Below the pieces are notes generated by a model. That model did no database searches. It saw only the letters and a program-made list of their open reading frames with translations, and was not told where the DNA came from. Made by a program: the position numbers and the translations under genes. Shown here piece after piece: positions 1 to 10,416 of a stretch of 64,000 bases of DNA; the stretch's first letter is position 1; every line of letters begins with the position of its first letter. Origin of the DNA: Aquarana catesbeiana. Lineage: Eukaryota > Chordata > Amphibia > Anura > Ranidae. The stretch lies in NCBI RefSeq assembly GCF_042186555.1, contig NC_133332.1, positions 129,279,375 to 129,343,374 of the forward strand, given 5' to 3'.

Positions 1-640
1 GCCACCGCATTTTGAGAGACCCGAACCTGGAAACGGTTACAGTTACAAAAGTTACAGTTACAAAAAAAGTGTAAAAAAAAAAAAAAACACAAAAACCTAT
101 ATAAAATAAAAAGAAAACAAAAATAGTTGTTATTGTTCTCTCTCTATTCTCTCTCTATTGTTCTACTCTTTTTTACTGTATTCTATTCTGCAATGTTTTA
201 TTGTTATTATGTTTTTATCATGTTTGCTTTATAGGTATGCAATTTTTTTATACTTTAATGTTTACTGTGTTTTATTGTTAACCATTTTTTGTTTTCAGGT
301 ACGCCATTCAGCTGCAGAGCGGATTTATTTATCTTGACAGCAACAGCGTTTGCTCCCACGATACATAAAGCTGTAACTCCAGCGCTGTTGGAGGTGATTT
401 CACCACCACAGTTACATACTTCAGCATATATGTCGAAGCATGGGGGCAGCAGAGGGCAGAGGAGCGATTTTCTCTTAACTTTTGTGGGAGTTTGCCCCCA
501 TGCTTCGGCATATATATACGGTGCATGTATGCCCATCATTAGAAGTGGGTGGATGAAGGGAGGTATTCTAATGGTGGGCATACCCACCGATCAATCTCTT
601 TTTTTCGTTCAGCCCACAGGCTGCATGAAAAAAAAGTTTA
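1..640. repeat. Fragment of interspersed repeat with two hairpins
   Basis: No gene is seen. The first 300 bases are A- and TTATTG-rich. Two inverted pairs follow: 423-449 with 492-516 (cores AAGCATGGGGGCA and TGCCCCCATGCTT), and 527-544 with 566-583 (TATGCCCATCATTAGAA and its complement). I recognise the style as ranid interspersed repeat from memory but cannot name the family. The short open frames here overlap the hairpins and have no protein features. Confidence 0.45.
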
Positions 641-651
641 CAGTATATGCC

Positions 652-3600
652 CAACAAGGACCAGCAATGTACTGGTGTGTTGCTGGACTTTGAGTGGTTA
701 TACTAGAATGATGCCTGCAGGTTTAGGTATCATCTTGGTATCATTCTTTTCAGCCAGCATTCCGCTTTCATGTAAAAGCAATCCTAGCGGCTAATTAGCC
801 TCAAGACTGCTTTTACAAGCAGTGGGAGGGAATGCCCCCCCACCATCTTCCATGTTTTTCTCTGGCTCTCCTGTCCCAACAGGGAACCTGAGAATGCATC
901 CGGTGATTCAGCCAGCTGACCATAGAGCTGATCAGAGACCAGAATGGCTCCAAACATCTCTATGGCCTAAGAAACCGGAAGCTACGAGCATTTAATGACT
1001 TAGATTTCGCCGGATGTAAACAGCGCCATTGGGAAATTGGAAAAGCATTTTATCACACCGATCTTGGTGTGGTCAGATGCTTTGAGGGCAGAGGAGAGAT
1101 CTAGGGTCTAATAGACCCCAATTTTTTCAAAAAAGAGTACCTGTCACTACCTATTGCTATCATAGGGGATATTTACATTCCCTGAGATAACAATAAAAAT
1201 GATAAAAAAAAAAATGAAAGGAACAGTTTAAAAAAAAAGATAAAAAAGCAAAAAAATAATAAAGAAAAAAAAATGCACCTCTGTCCCCCCCTGCTCTCGC
1301 GCAAAGGCGAACGCAAGTGTCGGTCTGGCATCAAATGTAAACAGCAATTTCACCATGCATGTGAGGTATCACCGTGAAGGGCAGATAGAGAGCAGTAATT
1401 TTAGCAGTAGACCTCCTCTGTAAATCTAAAGTGGTAACCTGTAAAGTATTTTAAAGGCTTTTAAAAATGTATTTAGTTTGTCGCCACTGCACGTTTGTGC
1501 GCAATTTTAAAGCATGTCATGTTTAGTATCCATGTACTCGGCCTAAGATCATATTTTTTATTTCATCTAACATTTGGGCAATATAGTGTGTTTTAGTGCA
1601 TTCAAATTTTAAAAAGTGTGTTTTTTCCCCAAAAATGCGTTTGAAAAATCGCTGCGCAAATACTGTGTGAGAAAAAAAAATGAAACACCCACCATTTTAA
1701 TCTGTAGGGCATTTGCTTTAAAAAAATATATAATGTTTGGGGGTTCAAAGAAATTTATTTTTCATGTAAACAAAAAGTGTCAGAAAGGGCTTTGTCTTCA
1801 AGTGGTTAGAAGAGTGGGTGATGTGTGACATAAGCTTCTAATTGTTGTGCATAAAATGCCAGGACAGTTCAACCCCCCAAATGACCCCATTTTGGAAAGT
1901 AGACACCCCAAGCTATTTGCTGAGAGGCATGTCGAGTCCATGGAATATTTTATATTGTGACACAAGTTGCGGGAAAAAGACACATATTTTTTTTTTACAC
2001 AAAGTTATCACTAAATGATATATTGCTCAAACATGCCATGGGAATATGTGAAATTACACCCCAAAATACATTCTGTTGCTTCTCCTGAGTACGGGGATAT
2101 CACATGTGTGAGACTTTTTGGGAGCCTAGCCGCGTACAGGACCCCGAAAACCAAGCACGCCTTCAGGCTTTCTAAGGGCGTAAATTTTTGATTTTACTCT
2201 TCACTGCCTATCACAGTTTCGGAGGCCATGGAATGCCCAGGTGGCACAAACCCTCCCAAATGACCCTATTTTGTAAAGTAGACACCCCAAGCTATTTGCT
2301 GAGAGGTATAGTGAGTGTTTTGCAGACCTCCCTTTTTGTCACAAAGTTTTGAAAATTGAAAAAAGAAAAAAAAAAAACATTTTTTTTCTTGTCTTTCTTC
2401 ATTTTCAAAAACAAATGAGAGCTGCAAAATACTCACTATGCCTCTCAGAAAATAGCTTGTGGCGTCTACTTTCCTAAATGGGGTCATTTGGGGGGGGGGG
2501 GGGTTGTGCTATCTTGGCATTTTATGGCCTTCAAAACTGTGATAGGTAGTGAGGAGTGAATCAAAAATGTACGCCCTTAGAAATCGTGAAGGCGGTGATT
2601 GGTTTTCGGGGCCCCGTATGCAGCTAGGCTCCCAAAAAGTCCCACACATGTGGTATCCCCGTACTCAGGAGAAGCAGCATAATGTATTTTGGGTTGAAAT
2701 TCCACATATGCCCATGGCATGTTTGAGCAATATATCATTTAGTGACAACTTTGTGCAAAAAAAAAAAAATTGTCACTTTCCCTGCACTTGTGTCAAAATA
2801 TAAAATATTCCATGGACTCAACATGCCTCTCAGCAAATAGCTTGGGGTGTCTACTTTCCAAAATTGGGTAATTTGGGGGGTTTTTGTGCCATCTGGGCAT
2901 TTTATGGCCTTCAAAACTGTGATAGGTAGTGAGGAGTGAAATCAAAACTTTACGCCCTTAGAAAATCCTGAAGGCGGTGCTTGGATTTTGGGGCCCCGTA
3001 CGCGGCTAGGCTCCCAAAAAGTCCCACACATGTGGTATCTCTGTACTCAGGAGAAACAGCAGAATGTATTTTGGGGTGCAATTCCACATATGCCCATGGC
3101 CTGTGTGAGCAATATATCATTTAGTGACAACTTTGTCCAAAAAAAAAAGTTTGTCAGTTTCCTGCAACTTGTGGCAAAATATAAAATATTCCATGGACTC
3201 AACATGCCTCTCAGCAAATAGCTTGGGGCATCTAATTTCCAAAATGGGGTCATTTGGGGGGGGTTTGTGCCATCTTGGCATTTTATGGCCTTCAAAACTG
3301 TAATAGGTAGTGAGGAGTGAAATCAAAAAGTTACGCCCTTAGAAATCCTGAAGGCGGTGCTTGGTTTCAGGGCCCCGTACGCGGCTAGGCTCCCTAAAAG
3401 ACCCACACATGTGGTATCCCCATACTCAGGAGAAGCAGCAGAATGTATTTTGGGGTGTAATTCCACATATGACCATGGCATGTTTGAGCAATATATCATT
3501 TAGTGACAACTTTTTGTAAATTTTTTTTAATTTTTATTTTTTTGTCATTATTCAATCACTTGGGACAAAAAAAAATAATATTCAATGGGCTTAACAAGCC

Positions 3601-4130
3601 TCTCAGCAATTTCCTTGGGGTGTCTACTTTCCAAAATGGGGTCATTTGGGGGGTTTTGTACTGCCCTGCCATTTTAGCACCTCAAGAAATGACATAGGCA
3701 GTCATAAATTAAAAGCTGTGTAAATTCCAGAAAATGTACCCTAGTTTGTACATGCTATAACTTTTGCGCAAACCAATAAATATACACTTATTTACTTTTT
3801 TTTACCAAAGACATGTGGCCGAATACATTTTGGCCTAAATGTATGACTAAAATTGAGTTTATTGGATTTTTTTATAACAAAAAATAGAAAATATAATTTT
3901 TTTTCAAAATTTTTGGTCTTTTTCCGTTTATAGCGCAAAAAATAAAAACCACAGAGGTGATCAAATACCATCAAAAGAAAGCTTTATTTGTGGGAAGAAA
4001 AAGATGCTAATTTTGTTTGGGTATTGCATGACCGCACAATTAGCTGTTAAAGCGACGTAGTGCCAAATTGTAAAAAGTGCTCTGGTTAGGAAGGGGGTAA
4101 ATCCTTCCGGGGCTGAAGTGGTTAACATCA
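652..4130. mobile_element. Long non-autonomous DNA transposon with internal array
   Basis: The left part (about 652-1808) is homologous to a second copy at 33146-34096: both have a 'gaccagcaa...tgctggactt..agtggttat' start, a long CAATxxxAGC-type inverted segment, and the line 'cctcctctgtaaatctaaagtgg'. The right end (3700-4130), read on the minus strand, starts with taaccacttcagcccc and runs into 'ccccttcctaaccagagcac', the same terminal type as the transposons at 44679-45634 and 56321-63136. No transposase frame is present, so it must have been mobilised in trans. The left terminus is decayed, so the start is approximate. It may be two abutting elements joined near 1808. Confidence 0.55.
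1860..3700. repeat. Head-to-head array of ~380-bp units inside the transposon
   Basis: An anchor (gaaagtagacacccc with atttgctgagagg) occurs in forward sense near 1895 and 2275, then as its reverse complement near 2466, 2850, 3230 and 3623. The spacing is about 380, 383, 380 and 393 bases. The polarity switch lies near 2370 in an A/T-rich loop, giving an imperfect hairpin with arms of several hundred bases. Each unit also carries 'cagctaggctcccaaaaagtc' or its decayed variants and a CTCAGGAGAAGCAGC-type segment. There is no coding potential; the short frames are mirror images of one another. Confidence 0.8.
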
Positions 4131-4833
4131 TTTTATACATCAATACAAAGGTTTAAACTGCATTTCTATATTTAGGTAGTTTATTATTTATATGTATCCC
4201 ATATCTTTCTATTCTTTAGATGATCCATTTATGTTTAATATCAAATGTTTTATGTGGATACCAAACTGCCCCTTTTACCCTCTAGACAACTATCTCCCCC
4301 TCTTTTAATGATTATGATGTGTTTTTTATGTTGTTGAAATAAGGAACTTACATATCCAAAGAACAACCCATTCTACACACACAGGAGGCTTTTTTATTTA
4401 TTTGTTGCCACATAGCAGTATATTGCTTTATTGATCATAACCATGATCTTCAGTTTCCTTCCTTCACCTTTCTCTTTGCATTGTTGCAGTTGCTACGTAG
4501 CATTTGCAACAGACATAACAAATTGGTTCAGAAGGAAGGGCATTGGGTTATTGGAGAACTGGATTCACTACTTTGTTTGCTACAGCTACTATACTATAAA
4601 CAGGCTGCATCCTATTGTGAAAAATAAACCAGTGTGAAAGAAAAAAAGAAATAGAAGACTAGACAATGTTTTGAAGATACTGTAGAATATTGAAAGAGGG
4701 TTGAAATAGAATCCCAAATCTTTATCTAGATAAAGAAAATTAGATAACAGAGATTGACGGTAGAAAATAGTGTCATGGTGTCTAGAAAGGAGGAGTGGGG
4801 GATTCACATAAATCATAAGGAGGTAATAAATGC
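4131..4833. other. No gene recognised
   Basis: A/T-rich sequence between the transposon and a CR1 relic. Short open frames of 60-75 codons show no family features, and I see no TIR, tandem repeat or RNA gene. Confidence 0.4.
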
Positions 4834-5075
4834 ATGGGTTACCTTAACAATATAAAATATATGTTTGTAAATGCAAGAAGTTTTCCAAATAAAAACAGTA
4901 AATTGCAGATTACTGAGCAAGATCATGATTTAGTAATTGAAACATGGTTTGATGACAGCTTTGGGTCTGTAACTAGGATCTTGGAAAATGGCAACTGCTG
5001 CGTTAATTGGCAAATTAATGCTGAAAAATGTAATGTTATTTACCCAGGCAAGGGGAATAGCATTACCAGATGTAC
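4834..5075 (+). pseudogene. CR1-type LINE relic (endonuclease start joined to RT end)
   Basis: The frame beginning at 4834 reads NIKYMFVNARSFPNKNSKL, then DLVIETWFDDS. This matches the opening of CR1/L2-type apurinic endonucleases (the 'NARS..NK..L' and 'D.I.ITETW.D.S' motifs). Within about 25 residues it jumps to WQINAEKCNVIYPGKGNS, which corresponds to the 'WQMRFNVEKCKIMHLGGKN' segment of the CR1 reverse transcriptase seen at 9009-9070. Several hundred residues between the two are missing. This is therefore an internally deleted relic, not a gene. The assignment rests on short motifs and is tentative at the far end. Confidence 0.55.
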
Positions 5076-5640
5076 AGTACATCAACCACTTGAATTCCAA
5101 AACCCCTTCATTGCCAAGACATTTTTCAGTGTTCAGTGCTGTGGTAGTTTGACAATTACACGGTCATAAAACTACGATACTCAAATAATAATAAGGTAAT
5201 TTTTGAGACAAATAAAGGTGTCTTTTCGTGGTATTTAATAACAGCTCATATTTTTTTTTTTAATAATTTTTATTATTTTTTTTTTTTTACCAAAAATCCT
5301 GAAAAAAAACTGCTTCCCTTATTGTACGATATAAAAATTATTAAATAAAAAATTACAGGCCAATACAAACAAATCCAAAATGGCCCCTTTTTGGAAAATA
5401 GACACCTTAAGACAATCTAATATTTTGCCACAATTTTTGGAATTGAACAAAAATGCTGCTTAAGGTGGTAAAAACATGGATCTTGATAATGATGCACTAC
5501 ATACAGAACATCATTATTGTATATGAGAAAAAAATTAATTGCTGAAATAATTCGAACCACGCTCTCTTTTAAAGCAAAAAAGCTTAACTGTACTATAAAG
5601 TGCAAGTGCATAAAAAGTGCATAACAAAGTCAGCAAACTA
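5076..5640. other. No gene; short scrap of a 380-bp unit
   Basis: The stretch is A/T-rich. Around 5380-5410, 'atggccccttttggaaaatagacacc' variants resemble the anchor of the array at 1860-3700, so a decayed piece of that transposon is likely. Nothing else was recognised. Confidence 0.35.
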
Positions 5641-6125
5641 TTTCATATAATCCAAAATAAAATGTCCATAAATAACAAAATCTAGTGAATGTCCAAAATA
5701 CATTTGATTCAATTCTGTAAATGTGAACCTTCTTTATTCTGGTGAACAATAAGGAGTGACTGTAGGTCTTCCACCACAATCACCTGCCACACATCCTACT
5801 CACCAGAACTCCATGAGACCCATTACAGGTAGTCAAAAGAGCTGAAAAGATTATGCCAACAGAGGGATTCTCCTGGCCTCAACACCAATCTGACAGACAT
5901 CCAATCATCAGTGGAGAATTGAAAGGAAGAAAAGGGCTTCCATAGTGAAGTAGATTATGAAATATTTAAAAATTTAAAAGTAAAAACAAATATCCATCAC
6001 AGCCAAACATCCATGTGTGAAGGAACACTGTTTGCACTCCATCTGCATTACAAGGACCGTATCATGCTCAAGGCACTCTACATGTTTCGTCAGCACGCTC
6101 TGACGTCATCAGGGGTCATGTGATT
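5640..6125 (-). mobile_element. Retroelement fragment carrying a hammerhead-like motif
   Basis: No protein is encoded. The segment contains, on the minus strand, a hammerhead-like motif (6054-6118, separate entry). Its sequence style (gacgtcatc, catgtttcg, caaggaccgt) resembles the 38.5-38.9 kb region, where similar motifs occur in foldback retroposons. Penelope-like and retrozyme elements are known to carry such ribozymes; membership here is inference. Boundaries are not defined. Confidence 0.35.
6054..6118 (-). ncRNA. Hammerhead-ribozyme-like motif
   Basis: On the minus strand CUGAUGA (6112-6106) is followed by C, then the hairpin GUCAG-AGCGUG-CUGAC (6104-6089), then GAAAC (6088-6084). These are the two conserved core strings of a hammerhead around a perfect 5-bp stem II. 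CAUG at 6084-6081 can pair with CAUG at 6066-6063 as stem III. GACC just before the core can pair with GGUC at 6058-6055 as stem I, so all three helices of a type-I fold can be drawn. Oddities are an extra C between CUGAUGA and stem II, and an unmatched base at the predicted cleavage side. It could be a decayed or non-canonical copy. Confidence 0.45.
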
Positions 6126-7737
6126 GGATATTGTATAGGTCATACATAGAGGAAAGAGGTGGTGAAGGGGTTAATATACAAGTCACAAATAATGGGAGGA
6201 TAGAGATGAGGGGTGACATGCTGGATAAAGAAAGCAAAGGAGTTAATATACAGGTCACAGGGATCACAAGAGCCACACAGATCAGCTCTGTACCTTGTGT
6301 CTGTGATCTTAGTTATCCAATGATGACTCAGTTCACAGCCCTTCACAGGCACAGTATTAATGGAGGGAGCACCAAAACAAATGATAGACACATTCAAACT
6401 GATTTATTGGTTTAAAAAAATAAGACAGCCCATGCATTTTGCAGGCAAGAAAACATTTCCACTTCATCAGGGCAGTAACATTTTGGGCTCAGGATTATCT
6501 GAACACCCTTTATCTGCAGAACTTCTAGATATGGGATTTTACCTGGTCTTAGAAAACAGCTAGTCATCCTCTCCAGTTAAAAGCACATTTTGAAAGTCTA
6601 CACTATGCAGTGCGTTTCTGCAGCATACTTCTCTACTGCAACGAATAAATCAATTTGGACTCTTATGTCATTTGGTCTGGTGATCCTTCTATTTGATACA
6701 TGTTTTTTTCTGTACTCACTGAGGGTAGTCCTATCTGTTGCAAGCAGCCTAGCCTTAGACAGTGAACTCCCTGAATGTTTTTTTCTCTCAGTACCTTATA
6801 TGAAGGTAAAGTTGCTGTGCCTCTTGGATTAACGGCACAGTGGCTACCCCATGTCTTATTCCTGCACTGCCTTTTATAAACAACACTGCATAAATACTGA
6901 TCTACCACTCTACCGTTCATAAGCTTATGGTAGTAATTAAGTGGTTAAGTTGACTACAGTTGAGCAAAACAAAAATAGGAAAGAATTGTGTAACATTGGT
7001 TAACAGACGCACTTCCCAATGCATAGCTTCTGTTGCAAAAGCAAATAACATTTTAGATATACTATATGTACAAAGGGGATAAAACAATGGATTCTAAAAA
7101 TAGCTCAAATAAACTGTCTTGTAATATTTGTAAACCCTTAATAAAGGGTTTTAACTAAATTATAGCTCAAACATATAGTCAATGTTGCAATAAGAAAACT
7201 GCAGTGCCTGTCTACTTTACTATTATACAAATGCAACTCAAATCATATTGTAATTGAACATTATTAAAAATCACCCTTCCTTTTAAATCAGCAGCTCTGT
7301 AATTTTCTATAAATACAATGCAATATGGCTACCTGGAGGTGTTCTGTACACATTCTGTGTACAGAACGTCCCCAGAAACATAATTTCCTGCTTGTGTGAT
7401 TGGTTCATTGATTTTCCCAGAAGTCTGCACTAAGATACAAATCAGATTTTTGGCATCCCCTGCACTAAAAATAAAAAAAATTTGGTCAGTAATTCCCAAT
7501 AGAAAATCACATCTAAAGGGATGCAGACCCTGCAATTTTCTTCACTAGAGCCCTACAGGTGCAGCCGCTGAAACCACTCCAATACAGATGCACTTTCCAC
7601 ATGGACACATAGAAACACACAGTAATGTCTTCAGAATTACAAAAAGTAGGAATCTGCAACAAAGTTTGTTAAAGTCCTTCTAATGTACATAGATCACCCA
7701 GAGGGGAATGTTTTTTTCTCAACAAAGTGAAGTTATT
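6126..7737. other. No gene recognised
   Basis: Two imperfect copies of 'ggggttaatatacaagtcac' lie at about 6168 and 6240. At 6464-6470 the minus strand has another CUGAUGA, followed further on by AAAAUGCAU, but no stem II forms. The open frames at 6131-6415, 6590-6832 and 7329-7535 show no recognisable domain. The rest is A/T-rich unique-looking sequence. Confidence 0.4.
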
Positions 7738-8150
7738 TGTAACAGTACCAGTCCCATTTAGTCACTGTCCTTGTTTCCCTGGATTACCTGTATCCCGAAC
7801 CAGCCAAGTTATCTATACTATGTACTTGTACGGGACTATTTCTGGGTATATTTGCCTGATGGGCCCTGGTCATTCCCTGTGATACTGACATTGGAAATAA
7901 CACTGTTTTCACCGACCATACAGCACTTTGTTACCCAGATTTAAAGTGTGACTTCTGTCCCATGTTCCTAAGTTACCAGGCAGTCACACTTCTCCCAGCT
8001 GGGCTTGTGGAACTATTATCAGCCCCATTGTTACCACGCCTGGCTCCTCTTTACTGTTTGTATTGTGTGATTCTAGCATGTAGAGAGGGGGCAGGGTGGA
8101 TATGGGAGGGGGATTTCTCCAACAGCCTTACTGCTGATAAGGCGGTCTAC
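7738..8150 (+). repeat. 5' LTR, truncated at its 3' side
   Basis: It starts with tgtaacagta. The part from 7927 (tttgttacccagattt) to 8150 (ctgataaggcggtctac) is repeated at 11600-11824 with modest divergence. The CR1 segment begins immediately after. The start is chosen on the TG dinucleotide and the flank match, so it is approximate. The 84-codon frame inside has no protein features. Confidence 0.65.
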
Positions 8151-9680
8151 ACTTCAGTAACCAAAACTGCAGTGTTTATCCTCATGACACATCACAGGAA
8201 GCACTCTCATGGCTAACAGAGGACAGAATTAGAAATAGACTTGGGAAACTTAACATTAATAAATCACGGGACCAGATGGCTTGCACCCGAGGGTACTTAG
8301 GGAACTCAGTCAAGTAATTGCCAGACCATTGTTCCTAATTTTTTCTGACAGTCTACTGACTGGAATGGTACCAGCTGATTGGAGAAAAGCTAATGTAGCA
8401 CCAATATTTAAAAAAGGGCCAAAATACATCCCTGGGAATTACAGACCAGATAGCCTTACATCAATAGTATGCAAGCTCTTGGAGGGGATGATAAGGGACC
8501 ATATACAGGATTTTAGAAATGAAATTGGATCATTAGCAGTAATCAGCATGGATTCATGAAGAATCGTTCTTGCCAAACCAATCTATTAACCTTCTATAAG
8601 GAGGGGAGCTGTCATCTAGATAAAGGAAGGCCCGTAGACATGGTGTATCTGGATTTTGCAAAAGCATTTGACACAGTTCCCCATAAACGTTTACTGTACA
8701 AAGTAAGGTCCGTTGACGTGGACCATAGGGTGAGTACATGGATTGAAAACTGGCTACAAGGGCGAGTTCAAAGCGTGGTGATAAATGGGGAGTACTCAGA
8801 ATGGTCAGGGGTGGGAAGTGGTGTGCCCCAGGGTTCAGTGTTAGGACCAATCCTATTTAATTCATTCATAAACGGCCTGGAAAATGGGGTAAACAGTTCA
8901 ATCCCTATATTTGCGGATGATACTAAGCTAAGCAGGGCAATAACTTCTCCGCAGGATATGGAAACCTTGCAAGAAAATCTGAACAAATCAATGGGGTGAG
9001 CAACTACATGGCAAATGAGGTTTAATGTAGAAAAATGTAAAATAATGCATTTGGGTGGCAAAAATATTAATGCAATCTACTCACTAGGGGGAGGACCTCT
9101 GGGGGGGGAATCAAGGATGGAAAAGGACCTGGGGGTCCTAGTAAATGATAGGCTCAGCAATGGCATGCAATGCCAAGCTGCTGCTAACAAAGCAAGCAGA
9201 ATATTGGCATGCATTAAAAAGGGGATTAACTCCAGAGATACTGTAAAACAATAATTCTCCCACTCTGCAAGACTATGATCTGGCCTCACCTGGAGTATGC
9301 TGTCCAGTTCTGGGCACCAGTCCTCAGGAAGGATGTACTGGAAATGGAGAAAGTACAGAGAAGGGCAACAAAGCTAATAAAGGGTCTGGAGGATATTAGT
9401 TATGAATAAAGGTTGCAAGCACTGAACTTATTCTCTCTGGAAAAGGGACGCTTGAGAGGGGATTTGATATCAATTTACAAATACCATATTGGTGACCCCA
9501 CAATAGGGATAAAACTTTTTCGCGGAAGAGAGGTTAATAAGACATGTGGCCACTCATTAAAATTAGAAGAAAAGAGGTTTAACCTTAAACTGCATAAAGG
9601 GTTCTTTACTGTAAGAGCAGCAAGGATGTAATTCCCTTCCCCTATGGGCAAGAAGTATATTTTAACCATAGTTGACTAGT
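8151..9680 (+). pseudogene. CR1-type LINE reverse transcriptase, 5'-truncated
   Basis: Pieces in shifted frames reconstruct the order of a CR1-clade (jockey superfamily) reverse transcriptase. HPRVLRELS and PADWRKANVAPIFKKG lie near 8281-8410, then NYRPDSLTS, then YLDFAKAFDTVPHKRLL near 8647. GVPQGSVLGPILFN follows near 8820 and the catalytic FADDTKLS near 8913. MRFNVEKCKIMHLG, EKDLGVLVNDRLS and the C-terminal LFSLEKGRLRGDLI (9425) close the protein. Frameshifts fall near 8265, 8550, 9000 and 9250, and a stop near 9405. The endonuclease is missing. The 3' end stops near 'ccatagttg' without the usual repeated CR1 tail. It replaces the 5' interior of the gypsy element. Confidence 0.9.
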
Positions 9681-9681
9681 A

Positions 9682-10416
9682 GACTATGCCACCCAATATC
9701 CAGAGGCTGTTGCTCTGGGAAATATTCATGCAGAGACTGTGGCTGGTGCCCTGCTTCAGATATTCACCAGAGTAAGTTTCCCAAGAGAAATCATGTTCGA
9801 TAGAGGGACGCAGTTCATGGCCAAACTTACCCAGCAGTTGTGGGAGTTGTACAGGATTAACCCCCTGTTCAGCTTCCTCTACCATCCATAGACCAATGGG
9901 CTTTGTGAGCGGTTCAATGGCACCCTGAAGCAGATGCTTCGGATGTTCGCCTTGATATATAAGGATTGAGAACATCACCTTCCCCATCTACTTTTTGTAT
10001 ACTGGGACGTACCCCAGGAGGCTACAGGTTTTTCTCCCTTCGGACTGCTATATGGTAGGAAGGTACGGGGTCCCCTAGATTTGCTTAGGGAGCACTGGGA
10101 GGGTACATTGGTTGAGGACGGGACCTCTATAGTGGCTTATGTCCTGGAATTATGGGACCGAGTTCAGAGATTGACGGCCACTGTGACAGATAATCTGCAA
10201 GCAGCTCAAGGGAGGCAGAAAAGATGGTATGACTGGTCCACTAGAGATCACAATTTCAGTCTAGGGCAAAAAGTGTTAGAGCTGAAACCAGTTATACAGA
10301 ACAAGCTCCAGACCTCATGGCGTGGATCTTATAAGATTGTAGAACAGCTCTGCAATGCCACCTATGTAGTCGCCTGATGTTCAGATGAAAGGATCAAAAG
10401 AACATTTCATGCGAAC
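9682..10416 (+). pseudogene. Ty3/gypsy integrase (C-terminal two thirds)
   Basis: Frame 1 opens with DYATQYPEAVAL, typical of the gypsy integrase core, followed by FDRGTQFMAKL (second catalytic Asp). SFLYHP-stop-TNGLCERFNGTLKQML carries the catalytic Glu region. It ends with the C-terminal LGQKVLELKP and SWRGSYKIVEQL segments and FHANMLKPY. Three in-frame stops (9889, 9967, 10375) are each explained by one transition (CAG to TAG, TGG to TGA and a TGA). The HHCC zinc domain and first Asp are lost to the CR1 junction. The frame runs on directly into the reverse-transcriptase segment, so integrase precedes RT. Confidence 0.85.

Noticed and set aside
6434..6470. Fourth hammerhead-like motif on the minus strand (CUGAUGA followed by AAAAUGCAU)
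   Set aside because: The intervening 22 bases do not form a stem II and the second core string is altered.
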